64,000 nucleotides of DNA, taken from assembly GCA_014801485.1 (NCBI GenBank), contig JAAVEC010000001.1:22168-86167 (forward strand), in the 5' to 3' direction. Below are positions 48,899 through 59,100 of the stretch, in pieces. This DNA is from Bacteroides sp. GTDB lineage: Bacteria; Bacteroidota; Bacteroidia; Bacteroidales; Muribaculaceae. The position numbers and the translations under genes were made by a program. Numbering within the stretch: position 1 is the stretch's first letter; every line of letters starts with the position of its first letter. Below the pieces are notes generated by a model. The model ran no database searches and was not told the origin of the DNA. It was given only the letters and a program-made list of their open reading frames with translations.

Positions 48899-49554
48899 TC
48901 CGAGGCGCTTTCGAGGCGGTTATACATCACTGCCAGATGTGAGTAAATCGAAGTGTTGGTGACCACCACTCCGGGTCTCACGCGCAGGCGATAGGGCGTG
49001 AAGTTCCAGATGGCGCGGATGCCGGCCTCTGTGAGGCGGTCGGCGGCGTGCTGCGCCTCGCGCGCCGGCACGGTGATTATACCAATGGTGATGTCTTGCT
49101 CGCTCACGAGGCCCGGCAGGGATTCGTAGCCCATAATCACGATGCCGCCGGCTCGCGTGCCCACGAGGTCGGGATTCGTGTCGATGCCGGCCACGATGTT
49201 GAGGCCGTAGCGCTGGAGGCCGCGGTCCTGAATCAGGGCATTTCCCAGGCTGCCCACACCGGTGATTACGGCATTGTGGCCGGTGTTGAATCCCAGAAAA
49301 CCGCGCAGCTCGCGCTCCAGGGCTGCCACTTCATAGCCTATGCGCGTCTTGCCGCGCACCCCCAGGTGCGAGAGGTCTTTTGCTATCTGCGAGGCATCCA
49401 CGCCTATGGCTTCGGCAATGCCGCGGCTCGACACATGCTCCACGCCGTCGTGGCGCAGCATGGTCACGTAGGCCAGATACCACGGCAGGCGTCGCAGCGT
49501 GGGTTCAGGCAGCCAGTCGTGCTGGGGGTGTGGTGTGTTGTCTTGTGTGTTCAT
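48895..49554 (-). CDS. rex: Redox-sensing transcriptional repressor Rex
   Basis: Winged helix VSSRGIAEAIGVDASQIAKDLSHLG, Rossmann VITGVGSLGNAL. Confidence 0.95.
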   Translation of the reverse strand: MNTQDNTPHPQHDWLPEPTLRRLPWYLAYVTMLRHDGVEHVSSRGIAEAIGVDASQIAKDLSHLGVRGKTRIGYEVAALERELRGFLGFNTGHNAVITGVGSLGNALIQDRGLQRYGLNIVAGIDTNPDLVGTRAGGIVIMGYESLPGLVSEQDITIGIITVPAREAQHAADRLTEAGIRAIWNFTPYRLRVRPGVVVTNTSIYSHLAVMYNRLESASE

Positions 49555-49566
49555 GGGTTTACGGCT

Positions 49567-49574
49567 GCAAAGAT
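49567..49574 (-). promoter_or_regulatory. Candidate -7 element TATCTTTG upstream of rex
   Basis: TAnnTTTG on minus strand. Confidence 0.5.
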
Positions 49575-49632
49575 AGCGTTTTTCCGCCATATATCAGGCA
49601 TTTTCAGATTCTTTAAGACCTCCTCGATGCAC

Positions 49633-49663
49633 AAAAAACAGGCCCGGCGTATTGCCGAGCCTG
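49633..49663 (-). terminator. Rho-independent terminator after ompA-family gene
   Basis: Minus strand CAGGCTCGGC-aatac-GCCGGGCCTG then TTTTTT. Confidence 0.85.
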
Positions 49664-49699
49664 CTTGTGGTTTAAAAGTTGTGGCTTTTTTGCTTTCGC

Positions 49700-50884
49700 T
49701 TAGCGTTCGATGATGACTGCGCAACGGTCGAGGCTTACGAGAGCGGCGTTGTCGCCGTGGAGGTTGCCCTGAACGGGAACAGCCTTAACCTGGTCGTTCT
49801 TCACGCCCTTGCTTACGAGCTGCTTAACAACGTTGTCGGCGCGCTGCTGGCGGAGACGGTTGTTGATAGCGTCGCTGCCGGTGTAGGTGTCGGCATAGCC
49901 CTTGACGTCATACTTCTTGGAAGCGTCGGCCTTGAGCACGTCGGCAACAGCGTTTACGATGTTCTTGTCTTCCTTGGTCAGGCGGCTAACACCGATGGGG
50001 AAGTAGATGGTAGCGAGAGCTTCGGGCTCAGCTTCCTTAACAACTTCGGGCTTGCGGTTGAGGCAGTCCTGGAGCTGACGCTCAAGGTCGGCTACGCGAG
50101 CTTCGGCAGCAGCGAGGCGAGCGCGGAGGGCGTCGCAGTTCTCTGCGGGAGGACATACGGGAACAACGGGAGCGTTCCAGGTGGTCTTGCCGAGGTTGAA
50201 GGTGAGGCCGAGGTAGGCGTTGAGCTGGCCGTGGAGGCTTTCTTCCATCTTGGCGTAGATGTCGCGGTGACCACCGAAGAAGGTGTAGCGGATGTCGAGA
50301 GACAGAGCCACGCGACGGCTCAGGTTGAAGCTGTTGATAAGACCAACGCGACCGAAGAGGTTGGTGTCGTCCAGGTTGTCGAAGTGCTTGTTGATGGTGA
50401 AGAAACCACCTGCACCTACGTATCCGATTGCGTTGTAAACGCGGTTGGGCTTGTAGCCGCACCACCAGTTGGTGAGGTTGAACATTACGTCAAAAGCCGG
50501 GCCGAGCTGGTTGTAGATGGTCTTGTTGAAGCCCTTGTAGTACTCACCGTTGCTGCCGATAACCGGACCCTTGGCGAGACCCTTGCTGCGGAGGTAGCTG
50601 GCGCCACCGCGAACAGCGATTACGGGCGAGAACCATTTGCCGATGAAGAGGTCGGCTGCGGGAGCGAAACGATCGCTAAGCTTACGCTCAGAATCGAAAT
50701 CGGAGAAATAAACGCCGGCACCGCCATCGACGGTGATGAACCAGTTGCTGTTGAAGCTGTTGAGCAGAACGCCCTGAGTAGCGTCCTCTACAACTACAAC
50801 TTCTTCGGCAACGACTTCCTGGGCGTTGGCTGCCTGACCCATGAACAGGGCGCAAGCGCATGCAAAGAAAGTAGCTTTTTTCAT
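49700..50884 (-). CDS. OmpA family outer membrane protein
   Basis: N-terminal barrel; YDVKGYADTYTGSDAINNRLRQQRADNVVKQLVSKGV OmpA_C motif. Confidence 0.95.
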   Translation of the reverse strand: MKKATFFACACALFMGQAANAQEVVAEEVVVVEDATQGVLLNSFNSNWFITVDGGAGVYFSDFDSERKLSDRFAPAADLFIGKWFSPVIAVRGGASYLRSKGLAKGPVIGSNGEYYKGFNKTIYNQLGPAFDVMFNLTNWWCGYKPNRVYNAIGYVGAGGFFTINKHFDNLDDTNLFGRVGLINSFNLSRRVALSLDIRYTFFGGHRDIYAKMEESLHGQLNAYLGLTFNLGKTTWNAPVVPVCPPAENCDALRARLAAAEARVADLERQLQDCLNRKPEVVKEAEPEALATIYFPIGVSRLTKEDKNIVNAVADVLKADASKKYDVKGYADTYTGSDAINNRLRQQRADNVVKQLVSKGVKNDQVKAVPVQGNLHGDNAALVSLDRCAVIIER

Positions 50885-50946
50885 AAATAACTAATATTAG
50901 TGTGTTTGTAGTTGAAAATTCGTGTTGAAGTGCTTTTTTCGTCTCG

Positions 50947-50954
50947 CAAAATTA
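50947..50954 (-). promoter_or_regulatory. Candidate -7 element TAATTTTG for ompA-family gene
   Basis: TAnnTTTG on minus strand. Confidence 0.6.
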
Positions 50955-51116
50955 GTACTTTTTTTTAAAACAGCGAATTTTTGTGAAAAGTTTTTCACTT
51001 TATTGGTCGAAAGTTCGCTTATTTTGGTAAAAAGTGCTTATTCTGTTAATTTTTTTTGTGCCGCGCGTGTCTTAGCGGCCGCGCGGCACAATTTCGGGGA
51101 GGCAAATCAGCGGAAA

Positions 51117-53171
51117 TCAGTGGGGCATGTCGGGTACTTCCTTACCTATATACTCACACACGCATGCGAGGATATTGTGGGTGGTGAAGCCAAACTGCTC
51201 GTCGAGCACCTTGTAGGGCGCGGAGGCGCCGAAGCGCTCCAGGCCGAAAACCTTGCCGTTGAAGCCGTCGATCATGCGCAGGCTCACGGGCAAGCCGGCC
51301 GTGAGGCCGAACTGCTTCACGCCTGCCGGAAGCACCGATGCGCGGTATTCCTCGGGCTGGGTGTTGAAGAGGCCCACGCTGGGCATCGACACCACGCTTG
51401 CCTTAATGCCCTCGGCCTCAAGCAGCACGGCCACCTCGCACAGGAGGCTCACCTCGGAGCCGTTGGCCACGAGCACAACGTCGGGATTTTCTGCGGCCAT
51501 CACGGTGTAGCCGCCCTTGAGAGCGCCCAGAGCAGCCGTGTAGCGGTCTTCGCCATGCGGTGCGGGCAGGTCGGGGATATCCTGGCGCGAGAGGATGAGG
51601 GCCGTGGGGGTGTCGTGGTTGTTCATCGCCATCATCCACGCCACACTGGTCTCGGCGGCATCGGCCGGGCGCAGGGCAAGCAGAGAGGGCTTTCCGCTGA
51701 AGTTGCGGATTTGCTCCATAAGGCGAATCTGGGCTTCCTGCTCCACGGGTTCGTGGGTGGGGCCGTCTTCGCCCACGCGGAAGGCATCGTGCGTCCAGAT
51801 ATACTTCACGGGGAGCTCCATGAGGGCTGCCATGCGCACGGCGGGCTTCATGTAGTCGCTGAATACGAAGAAAGTGCCGCAGGCTTCTTCAAGGCCGCCG
51901 TGCAGCGCTATGCCGTTCATGATGGCCGCGAGGGTGAGCTCGGCCACGCCGGCCTGGAGGAATGCTCCGCCGAAGTCGCCGGCCGTGAGGGCGCGGGTCT
52001 TCTTGAGGAAACCGTCGGTTTTGTCGCTGTTGGCGAGGTCGGCCGATCCCACGATCATGTTGCCCACTTCCTGTGCGAGCACGCTCAGCACGTCGGCAGA
52101 GGCCTGGCGGGTGGAGGTGCCGGGCTTGTGGGCGATGGCCTTGTAGTCAATCTGGGGCAGGTGGCCTGCGAGGTAGCCTTCGAGCTCGGCCGCGAGGATG
52201 GGGTTCTGTGCTTTCCACATCTCGTAGTCCTGGCGACGGATAGCCACGAGGCGGCGCAGCTCGTCGGCGCGGCGGGCGTAGAGCTCGGCCACGTCGGCAA
52301 ACACCTCGAAGGGTTCTTCGGGGTTGCCGCCCAGGTTGGCGATGGTGGCGCTGAAGTCGGCGCCGCTCTTGCTCAGGGGTTGTCCGTGGGTGCTGCACTG
52401 GCCTTCAAAGTTGTCGCCCTGCGCGGTCACGGCGCCCTTGCCCATGGCCGTGTGGCCGATGATCAGGGTGGGGCGCTGGGTCTCGTTGTAGGCTTTGTCA
52501 AGAGCCTCGCTGATGGCTGCGGGGTCGTTGCCGTCGCATTCGAGCACGTTCCAGCCCCATGCGCGGTACTTTGCGGCCACGTCTTCGCGGTCCACGGCCT
52601 CCACCTTGGTGGAGAGCTGCACGCCGTTGCTGTCGTAGAACATTATGAGGTTCGACAGGCCCAGATAGCCGGCGATGCGGCCTGCGCCCTGCGATATTTC
52701 TTCCTGGATGCCGCCGTCGCTGATGAAGGCGTAGGTCTTGTGGGCCACCACGTCGCCGAAGCGTGCCTCAAGGAACTCCTCGGCTATGGCTGCGCCCACG
52801 GCCATGGTGTGGCCCTGGCCCAGCGGGCCGGAAGTGTTTTCGATACCGCGCTCAACGTCCACTTCGGGGTGGCCGGGCGTGGGGCTGCCCCACTGGCGGA
52901 ACTGCTTGAGCTCGTCCATCGAGAACTTGCCCGTGAGGGCGAGCACGGCGTAGAGCATCGGCGACATGTGTCCGGGGTCGAGGAAGAAGCGGTCGCGGAA
53001 GGGCCACGAGGGATTGTCCGGGTCGGTCACGAGATATTTCGCGTAAAGCACAGCTGCAAAGTCGGCTCCGCCCATGGCTCCACCGGGGTGTCCCGACTTG
53101 GCCTTTTCCACCATGGAGGCTGCCAGAATGCGCACGTTGTCGGCCGCGCGCGTCAATAGCTTGTTGTCCAT
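51117..53171 (-). CDS. tkt: Transketolase
   Basis: KSGHPGGAMGGADFAAVLY, GHMSPMLYA, EDGPTHEPVEQ. Confidence 0.98.
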   Translation of the reverse strand: MDNKLLTRAADNVRILAASMVEKAKSGHPGGAMGGADFAAVLYAKYLVTDPDNPSWPFRDRFFLDPGHMSPMLYAVLALTGKFSMDELKQFRQWGSPTPGHPEVDVERGIENTSGPLGQGHTMAVGAAIAEEFLEARFGDVVAHKTYAFISDGGIQEEISQGAGRIAGYLGLSNLIMFYDSNGVQLSTKVEAVDREDVAAKYRAWGWNVLECDGNDPAAISEALDKAYNETQRPTLIIGHTAMGKGAVTAQGDNFEGQCSTHGQPLSKSGADFSATIANLGGNPEEPFEVFADVAELYARRADELRRLVAIRRQDYEMWKAQNPILAAELEGYLAGHLPQIDYKAIAHKPGTSTRQASADVLSVLAQEVGNMIVGSADLANSDKTDGFLKKTRALTAGDFGGAFLQAGVAELTLAAIMNGIALHGGLEEACGTFFVFSDYMKPAVRMAALMELPVKYIWTHDAFRVGEDGPTHEPVEQEAQIRLMEQIRNFSGKPSLLALRPADAAETSVAWMMAMNNHDTPTALILSRQDIPDLPAPHGEDRYTAALGALKGGYTVMAAENPDVVLVANGSEVSLLCEVAVLLEAEGIKASVVSMPSVGLFNTQPEEYRASVLPAGVKQFGLTAGLPVSLRMIDGFNGKVFGLERFGASAPYKVLDEQFGFTTHNILACVCEYIGKEVPDMPH

Positions 53172-53204
53172 TCTGAATAATTGGTGTGTTATGGTAAAGG
53201 TTGA

Positions 53205-54554
53205 TTAGAGGTTGCGCGGGTCGGATTCCTCGTCCACGGGGATATCGGTGTTCACGTTCTTGCTGCCCACAAGGCCGTAGAAGAGCAGATAGGCGAGCAT
53301 GGCCACCACGAGCCAGTAGGATGTCATGTAGCCGGCTGCGTTGGCTATTGCGTTCTGGATCACGGGCATCACGCCACCGCCCACGACCATCATCATGAAG
53401 ATGCCGCTGGCCTGCGCGGTGTATTTGCCCAGGCCTTCCACGGCCAGGTTGAAGATACCGCCCCACATCACGGAAGTGCAGAGGCCGCAGAGCACGAAGA
53501 GCAGGGCCTTCATGGGCACCTCGGCCATCGTGAAGCCGTCGGTGGCGCTGTAGCCGGGCATCGACACGCGGATGCTGTCGGGCAGGAAGATAGCGGCCAC
53601 GATGAGCAGGATGCCCACGGAGCTCACCACGATGAGCTGCACGCGGCTGCTCACGGCGCCGGAGATGGCGCTGGAGAGCAGGCGGCCCACCAGCATGAGC
53701 AGCCAGTAGATGGCCACGACGGCGCCGGCGATGGCGCTGGCGTTCACCATGATGCCGCTGGCCGAGCTGTCGGCCAGATAGAAGTTGAGCATGCCGGGGA
53801 TACCGATTTCAATACCCACATAGAAGAAGATGCCTATCACGCCCAGCACCGTGTGGCGGAAGCTCCAGGGGCTGTGGGCGAACTTCACTTTCTTGCCGCT
53901 CTTGTTCATGTGGGGCTCGGGGATGGCCACGAAGCTGATCACCACGAAGGCAAAGACAAAGACGCCCATGGCGATCCACAGCAGGGGAGCCACGTCGGCC
54001 ATGGAGGTGTTGGCCGTGACCATGCCGATGAGGGCACCCACGAAGAGGGGAGTCATGGTGCCGCTCAGGGAGTTGAGGGCGCCTCCGGTCTGTATCAGCT
54101 GGTTGCCCTTGTTGCCGCCGCCGCCCAGGAGGTTGAGCATGGGGTTCACCACGGTGTTGAGCATGCACACGCAGAAGCCGCACACGAATGCGCCCAGCAG
54201 ATAGATGATGAAGTTGAGGGTCACGGCATCGGCGCCCACGCTGAATACTGCCGTCTCGGCACCCACCACGCTGGAGAGATACTGAAGCAGGAGGCCGGCG
54301 ATACCGATCACCATTGCCCAGAGGGCCGTTTTCTTATAGCCGATTTTCACCAGGAGATTGCCGGCGGGGATGCCCATGAACAGATATGCGAGGAAGTTCA
54401 TGAGGTTGCCGAGCATGCCGCTCCACTCATAGTTGTTTTTCCAGATGGTGCCGATAGGTGCGGCAAGGTTGGTCACGAAAGAGATCATAGCGAAGAGGAA
54501 GAACATCGCTACGATAGCGATGACGTTGCTCTTCTGTTGCTGAGATTTAGCCAT
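53205..54554 (-). CDS. MFS sugar transporter (FucP/GluP-like)
   Basis: 12-TM pattern, FLAYLFMGIPAGNLLVKIGYKKTALW, GGALNSLSGTMTPLFVGAL. Confidence 0.85.
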   Translation of the reverse strand: MAKSQQQKSNVIAIVAMFFLFAMISFVTNLAAPIGTIWKNNYEWSGMLGNLMNFLAYLFMGIPAGNLLVKIGYKKTALWAMVIGIAGLLLQYLSSVVGAETAVFSVGADAVTLNFIIYLLGAFVCGFCVCMLNTVVNPMLNLLGGGGNKGNQLIQTGGALNSLSGTMTPLFVGALIGMVTANTSMADVAPLLWIAMGVFVFAFVVISFVAIPEPHMNKSGKKVKFAHSPWSFRHTVLGVIGIFFYVGIEIGIPGMLNFYLADSSASGIMVNASAIAGAVVAIYWLLMLVGRLLSSAISGAVSSRVQLIVVSSVGILLIVAAIFLPDSIRVSMPGYSATDGFTMAEVPMKALLFVLCGLCTSVMWGGIFNLAVEGLGKYTAQASGIFMMMVVGGGVMPVIQNAIANAAGYMTSYWLVVAMLAYLLFYGLVGSKNVNTDIPVDEESDPRNL

Positions 54555-54676
54555 AGGGGTGCTTATAAAATGGTATTTAAGATAATTTGCGCGTCGAGAG
54601 AGAGCAGAGAGGGGCGTCGTGCTGCAAAGTTACGCATTTTTTTGATATTATAAAGTCTTATGACTCTTATAATTTT

Positions 54677-55342
54677 TCAGCCTCGCGGCCCGAAGATGGC
54701 GGTGCCCACGCGCACGAGCGTGGCGCCGCGGGCGATTGCCGTCGGATAGTCGTCGCTCATGCCCATCGAGAGGGTGGAGAAGCCGCGCAGGTCGGGCGCG
54801 GCGTCTTGGCATCGGGCCAGCAGTGAGGCCAGGGCGGCAAAGTCGGCGTCGATGCGGGCCTCGTCGTCGGTGTTGGTGGCCATGCCCATAATGCCGCAGA
54901 TGTGGGTGGCCTGCAGGCTGCGGTAGCCTCCGCCGGCAAAGAAATCAAGCATAGCCCCGGGGCTGAATCCGGTCTTGGCCTCCTCGGCGGCCACGTGGGC
55001 TTCGAGCAGCACGCGCTGCACGGTGCCGCGCTCGGCGGCCAGGCGGTCGATGAGCATCAGCAGCTCCACGCTGTCGACGCTCTCGATCAGATCCACGCGC
55101 CCCACGATCATGCGTGCCTTGTTGCGCTGCAGGTGGCCAATGAAGTGCCAGCGGGTGTCGGGCGGCATGGCTTCGATTTTGGGCAGCAGCTCCTGCACGC
55201 GGCTCTCGCCGAAGATGCGCTGGCCGGCGTCGTAGGCCTCGCGCAGCTGCTCCACGGGGTGGAATTTCGACACGGACACCAGCTCCACGCCCTCGGGGAG
55301 CGTGGAGCGCACGGCCGCGAGCCTTGAGCCCACGGTGCTCAC
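54677..55342 (-). CDS. YggS family pyridoxal phosphate-binding protein
   Basis: VSVSKFHPVEQL, FGESRVQELLPK, WHFIGHLQRNKA, LSMGMSDD. Confidence 0.96.
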   Translation of the reverse strand: MSTVGSRLAAVRSTLPEGVELVSVSKFHPVEQLREAYDAGQRIFGESRVQELLPKIEAMPPDTRWHFIGHLQRNKARMIVGRVDLIESVDSVELLMLIDRLAAERGTVQRVLLEAHVAAEEAKTGFSPGAMLDFFAGGGYRSLQATHICGIMGMATNTDDEARIDADFAALASLLARCQDAAPDLRGFSTLSMGMSDDYPTAIARGATLVRVGTAIFGPRG

Positions 55343-55806
55343 TCGGCCTTGTCTTTTTTGGCCTCGCCGGCCATGGGAGCCACTTTGTAGACGTCCATGA
55401 TGGGCGTTTCGGTGATGGCCTGGATCTCATAGTCGGCCATAGTGCCTTTCATGCCTTCGGTGAAGGTTTCGAGGGCTTCCTTGAAGCCTGCGGCCTGCAC
55501 CAGCATCAGGGTGGAGGCTTTTTTCTCCACGCCGGTCTTTTCGTCCAGGGTGATGAAGGCCACCTTCACGGTATAGAAGCGGTCGGCGGCATCGTCGTCG
55601 TTCCAGAAAATCTCGGCTATCTTGGTGCGCTTCACGGCGCTCACGCTGAAGTCACCGCTGATGTAGGGCGTGCGTTCCTCGATTATGCGGGCCTCGGCCT
55701 CGGTGAAGCTCAGGGCGTCCACCAGATAAGGCTCGTTCACTTTCTTCACTGCGCCGTTTTCCATCATCTTGTCGTAGCGCACCTTGCATTCAAACCAGTT
55801 TGCCAT
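55339..55806 (-). CDS. DUF4494 domain-containing protein
   Basis: MANWFECKVRYDKMMENGAVKKVNEPYLVDALSFTEAEARI. Confidence 0.9.
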   Translation of the reverse strand: MANWFECKVRYDKMMENGAVKKVNEPYLVDALSFTEAEARIIEERTPYISGDFSVSAVKRTKIAEIFWNDDDAADRFYTVKVAFITLDEKTGVEKKASTLMLVQAAGFKEALETFTEGMKGTMADYEIQAITETPIMDVYKVAPMAGEAKKDKAE

Positions 55807-56058
55807 ATATATTATATATTAATGTGTATATCCTCGCCCCTTTCGGGCGACGCCTGCAAAATTAATCAATTTGCCCGACCCTCGCAAGCCTGCCGCAAAA
55901 GGCCGGAAAAAGCACGGAAAACGGTGGTATGTTTAAATGTTTGATTTTCAAACATAAAAGCTTTTCTTTGCAACGATTTGATAACTTGCAGGCGTGGCAA
56001 ACTGCTAAATTGAAAGAAAAAATCATGCAAAAATGTAAAGATTATTAAAAAAAATTCT

Positions 56059-56066
56059 TACCTTTG
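56059..56066 (+). promoter_or_regulatory. Candidate -7 element TACCTTTG for SusC-like gene
   Basis: TAnnTTTG ~105 nt upstream of ATG. Confidence 0.65.
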
Positions 56067-56171
56067 CGCACAATTGTATCTTCGAAAGGGTACGACCAAT
56101 AGGGGAGGCTTCCGCCTCCGGTTCGTTAAGTATTTATAAACCAATAAAATATGTCTAATTTCTAATTAAGT

Positions 56172-59100
56172 ATGAAAAAGCTGTTTCTATTACTTCTCGC
56201 AGTATTCGCGATGGCTGTCGGTGCGTCGGCGCAGACGCGCACAGTCACGGGTACTGTCGTGGACGAAAACGATGAGCCCATCATCGGTGCCAGTGTATCG
56301 GCCGGCCACGGGGTAGGAGTTGTTACCGACCTGGACGGTAATTTTACCATTCAGGTGCCGGCCAACACGCCTAATCTTACTATTTCTTATGTCGGCACCA
56401 CGCCGCAGAAAGTTGCGGTGGGTGATGGCAAGCTTTTTGTGAAACTCATGCCCGAAGCCACCACGCTTAACGACGTGATTGTGGTTGCCTACGGCACCGT
56501 CAAGCGCTCGGAGTACACCGGTTCGGCCGGCGTCGTAGCTGCCGACCAGCTTGAAAACGCTCAGGTGAGCGACGTCACCAAGGCCCTCAGCGGCAAAATG
56601 GCCGGCGTGCAGATCACCAGCAGCAACGGTCAGCCCGGCACGAGCGCCAACGTCTACATCCGCGGCACAGGCTCCATCAACGCCAGCACTCAGCCCCTCT
56701 ACGTTGTCGACGGCATGCCCTACGACGGCGAAATCAGCAACATAGCAGCCAGCGATATCGAGCAGATGACCGTCATGAAAGACGCTGCATCCACTGCCCT
56801 CTACGGTGCGCGAGGCGCCAACGGTGTGATCATGATCACCACCAAGCGCGGCTCGGAAGGCGACGCCAAAGTCACCCTCGACGCTTCCTGGGGTAGCAAC
56901 GGCCGCGCTCTGCCCACCTACGATATCATCACCAGCCCCGAGCAGTATCTCGAAACTCTCTACCAGGCTCTCTACATGCAGCAGCTGAGCAACGGCTATA
57001 GCCCCGCTGCCGCCAATATGTATGCCAACGACAATCTGTGGCTCGGCGCCATGCAGACGTTCAGCGTGCCCGCCGGCCAGACCTTCATCGGCATGAACGG
57101 CAAGCTCAACCCCGCTGCCACCCGCGGCTACAGCGACGGTAACTACTACTACACGCCCGACAACTGGGTGGACGACACCTTCCGCCACGGCCTGCGTCAG
57201 GAATACAACCTCACCATCACCGGCGGCACCCAGAAGCTCAACTACTACGTGAGCGGCAGCTACCTCAACGACGAAGGTATCCTCGAAGGTTCCCACTTCA
57301 GCCGCTTCAGCTCGCGCGCCAGCGTAGACTATCAGGCAAAGCCCTGGCTGAAGGTCTCGACCACCAACACCTACGTCTACACCAACAGCGGCTATCCCTC
57401 GGGCCAGACCTCCGGTAGCTCCAACTCCACCACCAACGCCTTCGCCGTGGCATATCAGATAGCTCCTATCTATCCCATCTTCGCCCGCGGCGCCAATGGC
57501 GAAATCCTGCGCGACAAGGCCACCGGCCTGCCCATCTACGACTATGGTATGGGCCAGGACTTCGGCTACGGCAAGATGGCCGCACGCCCCTCGGGCGCAT
57601 GGTCTACCGCCAATCCTGTGGGTAGCCTCCTCTACGATACCCGCGAATTCATCGGCGACGTGCTCGACACCAAGTGGAGCGCAATCCTCACGCCCCTGAA
57701 GGGCCTCACCGTGAGCGCCACCGCAGGTCTCTACCTCAACAACCAGCGCTACCACAACCTCGACAACAACCTCTACGGCCAGATGGCGGCTACCGGCGGC
57801 CAGGCCACCCAGCAGCAGGCTCGCTACAGCACCCTCAACCTCCAGGGACTCGCCAGCTACAACTTCGACATCAAGAACAACAACTTCGACGTCATGGTGG
57901 GTGTCGAGAGCCAGGACTACCAGAACGAATACGTCACCGGCACCGGTAGCTACCTCTACATGCCCGGCAACTACTTCCTGAGCAACACCATCAACAACTG
58001 GACCGTGGGTGGCGGTAAGGAAGCTCTTGCCCACCGAAGCATCTTCGGCCGCTTTAAGTATGCCTACGACAACCGCTACTACTTCATGGCATCCGTTCGT
58101 TCCGACGCCTCCTCGCGTTTCCACCCCGACCATCGCTGGGGCACCTTCTGGAGCGCAAGCTTCGGCTGGGACGTGAATAAGGAAGCCTTCCTGCAGGACC
58201 AGACCTGGATCGACATCATCAAGTTCAAGGCATCCTTCGGCCAGAACGGTAACGACAACCTCTCGTCGACCATGCTCGTGAACTACACCGACTTCTACAC
58301 CATCAGCGGTGCCAACAGCGTGTGGAGCGACTCCGAGCTCGCCTATAAGGGCAACCCCGAAATCACCTGGGAGAAGAGCAACAACTTCAACGTGGGCTTC
58401 GACTTCAGCTTCTGGCATGGCAAGCTCAGCGGTTCGGCCGAGTACTACCTCCGTCAAACCTCCGACATGCTCTTCAACCTCCCCGTGGCTCCCTCGCTGG
58501 GCTACACCAGCATTCCCAAGAACGTGGGCTCCATGCGCAACAGCGGCTTTGAGCTCTCGCTCAACTACCGCGCCGTCAACACCAACGACATCACCCTCGA
58601 AGTGTTTGCCAACGCCACCTTCCCCAAGAACCGCGTGGTCAAGCTCGATCCCTCGATTCTCAACGACAACGGCTCCTGGGAAGCTGCCGCCACGCGCCTC
58701 GTCACTCCCGGCGAAAGCTACTATCAGCTGTGGCTCACCGAATTTGCCGGCCTCGACGAAAACGGTTCAGCCCAGTATGTGGCTCGCCGCAACGTGCTCG
58801 ACGACCTCGGCAAGCCCGTGGTTGTGAACGGCGAAGTCCAGACCGAGGAATACCTCACCACCGACTATACCGTGGCCCGCACCACCAACCGCAAGCAGAC
58901 CGGCGACGTCCTTCCCAACGTCTACGGCGGCTTCGGTATCAACATGGAAGCTTATAACTTCGATCTCTCCGTGGGTCTCAGCTATCAGCTCGGCGGCCGA
59001 ATCATCGACTACGGCTATCAGAACTACATGGATCCCGGTCTCACTGCAAGCCTTGGTAAAACCTGGCACAAGGACATGCTCAACGCCTGGACGCCCGACA

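Noticed and set aside
50922-53159. 745-aa plus-strand ORF antisense to transketolase
   Set aside because: Low-complexity H/A/G/V composition; real gene is tkt on the minus strand
56190-58457. 755-aa minus-strand ORF antisense to susC
   Set aside because: Codon-bias artefact; SusC motifs are on the plus strand
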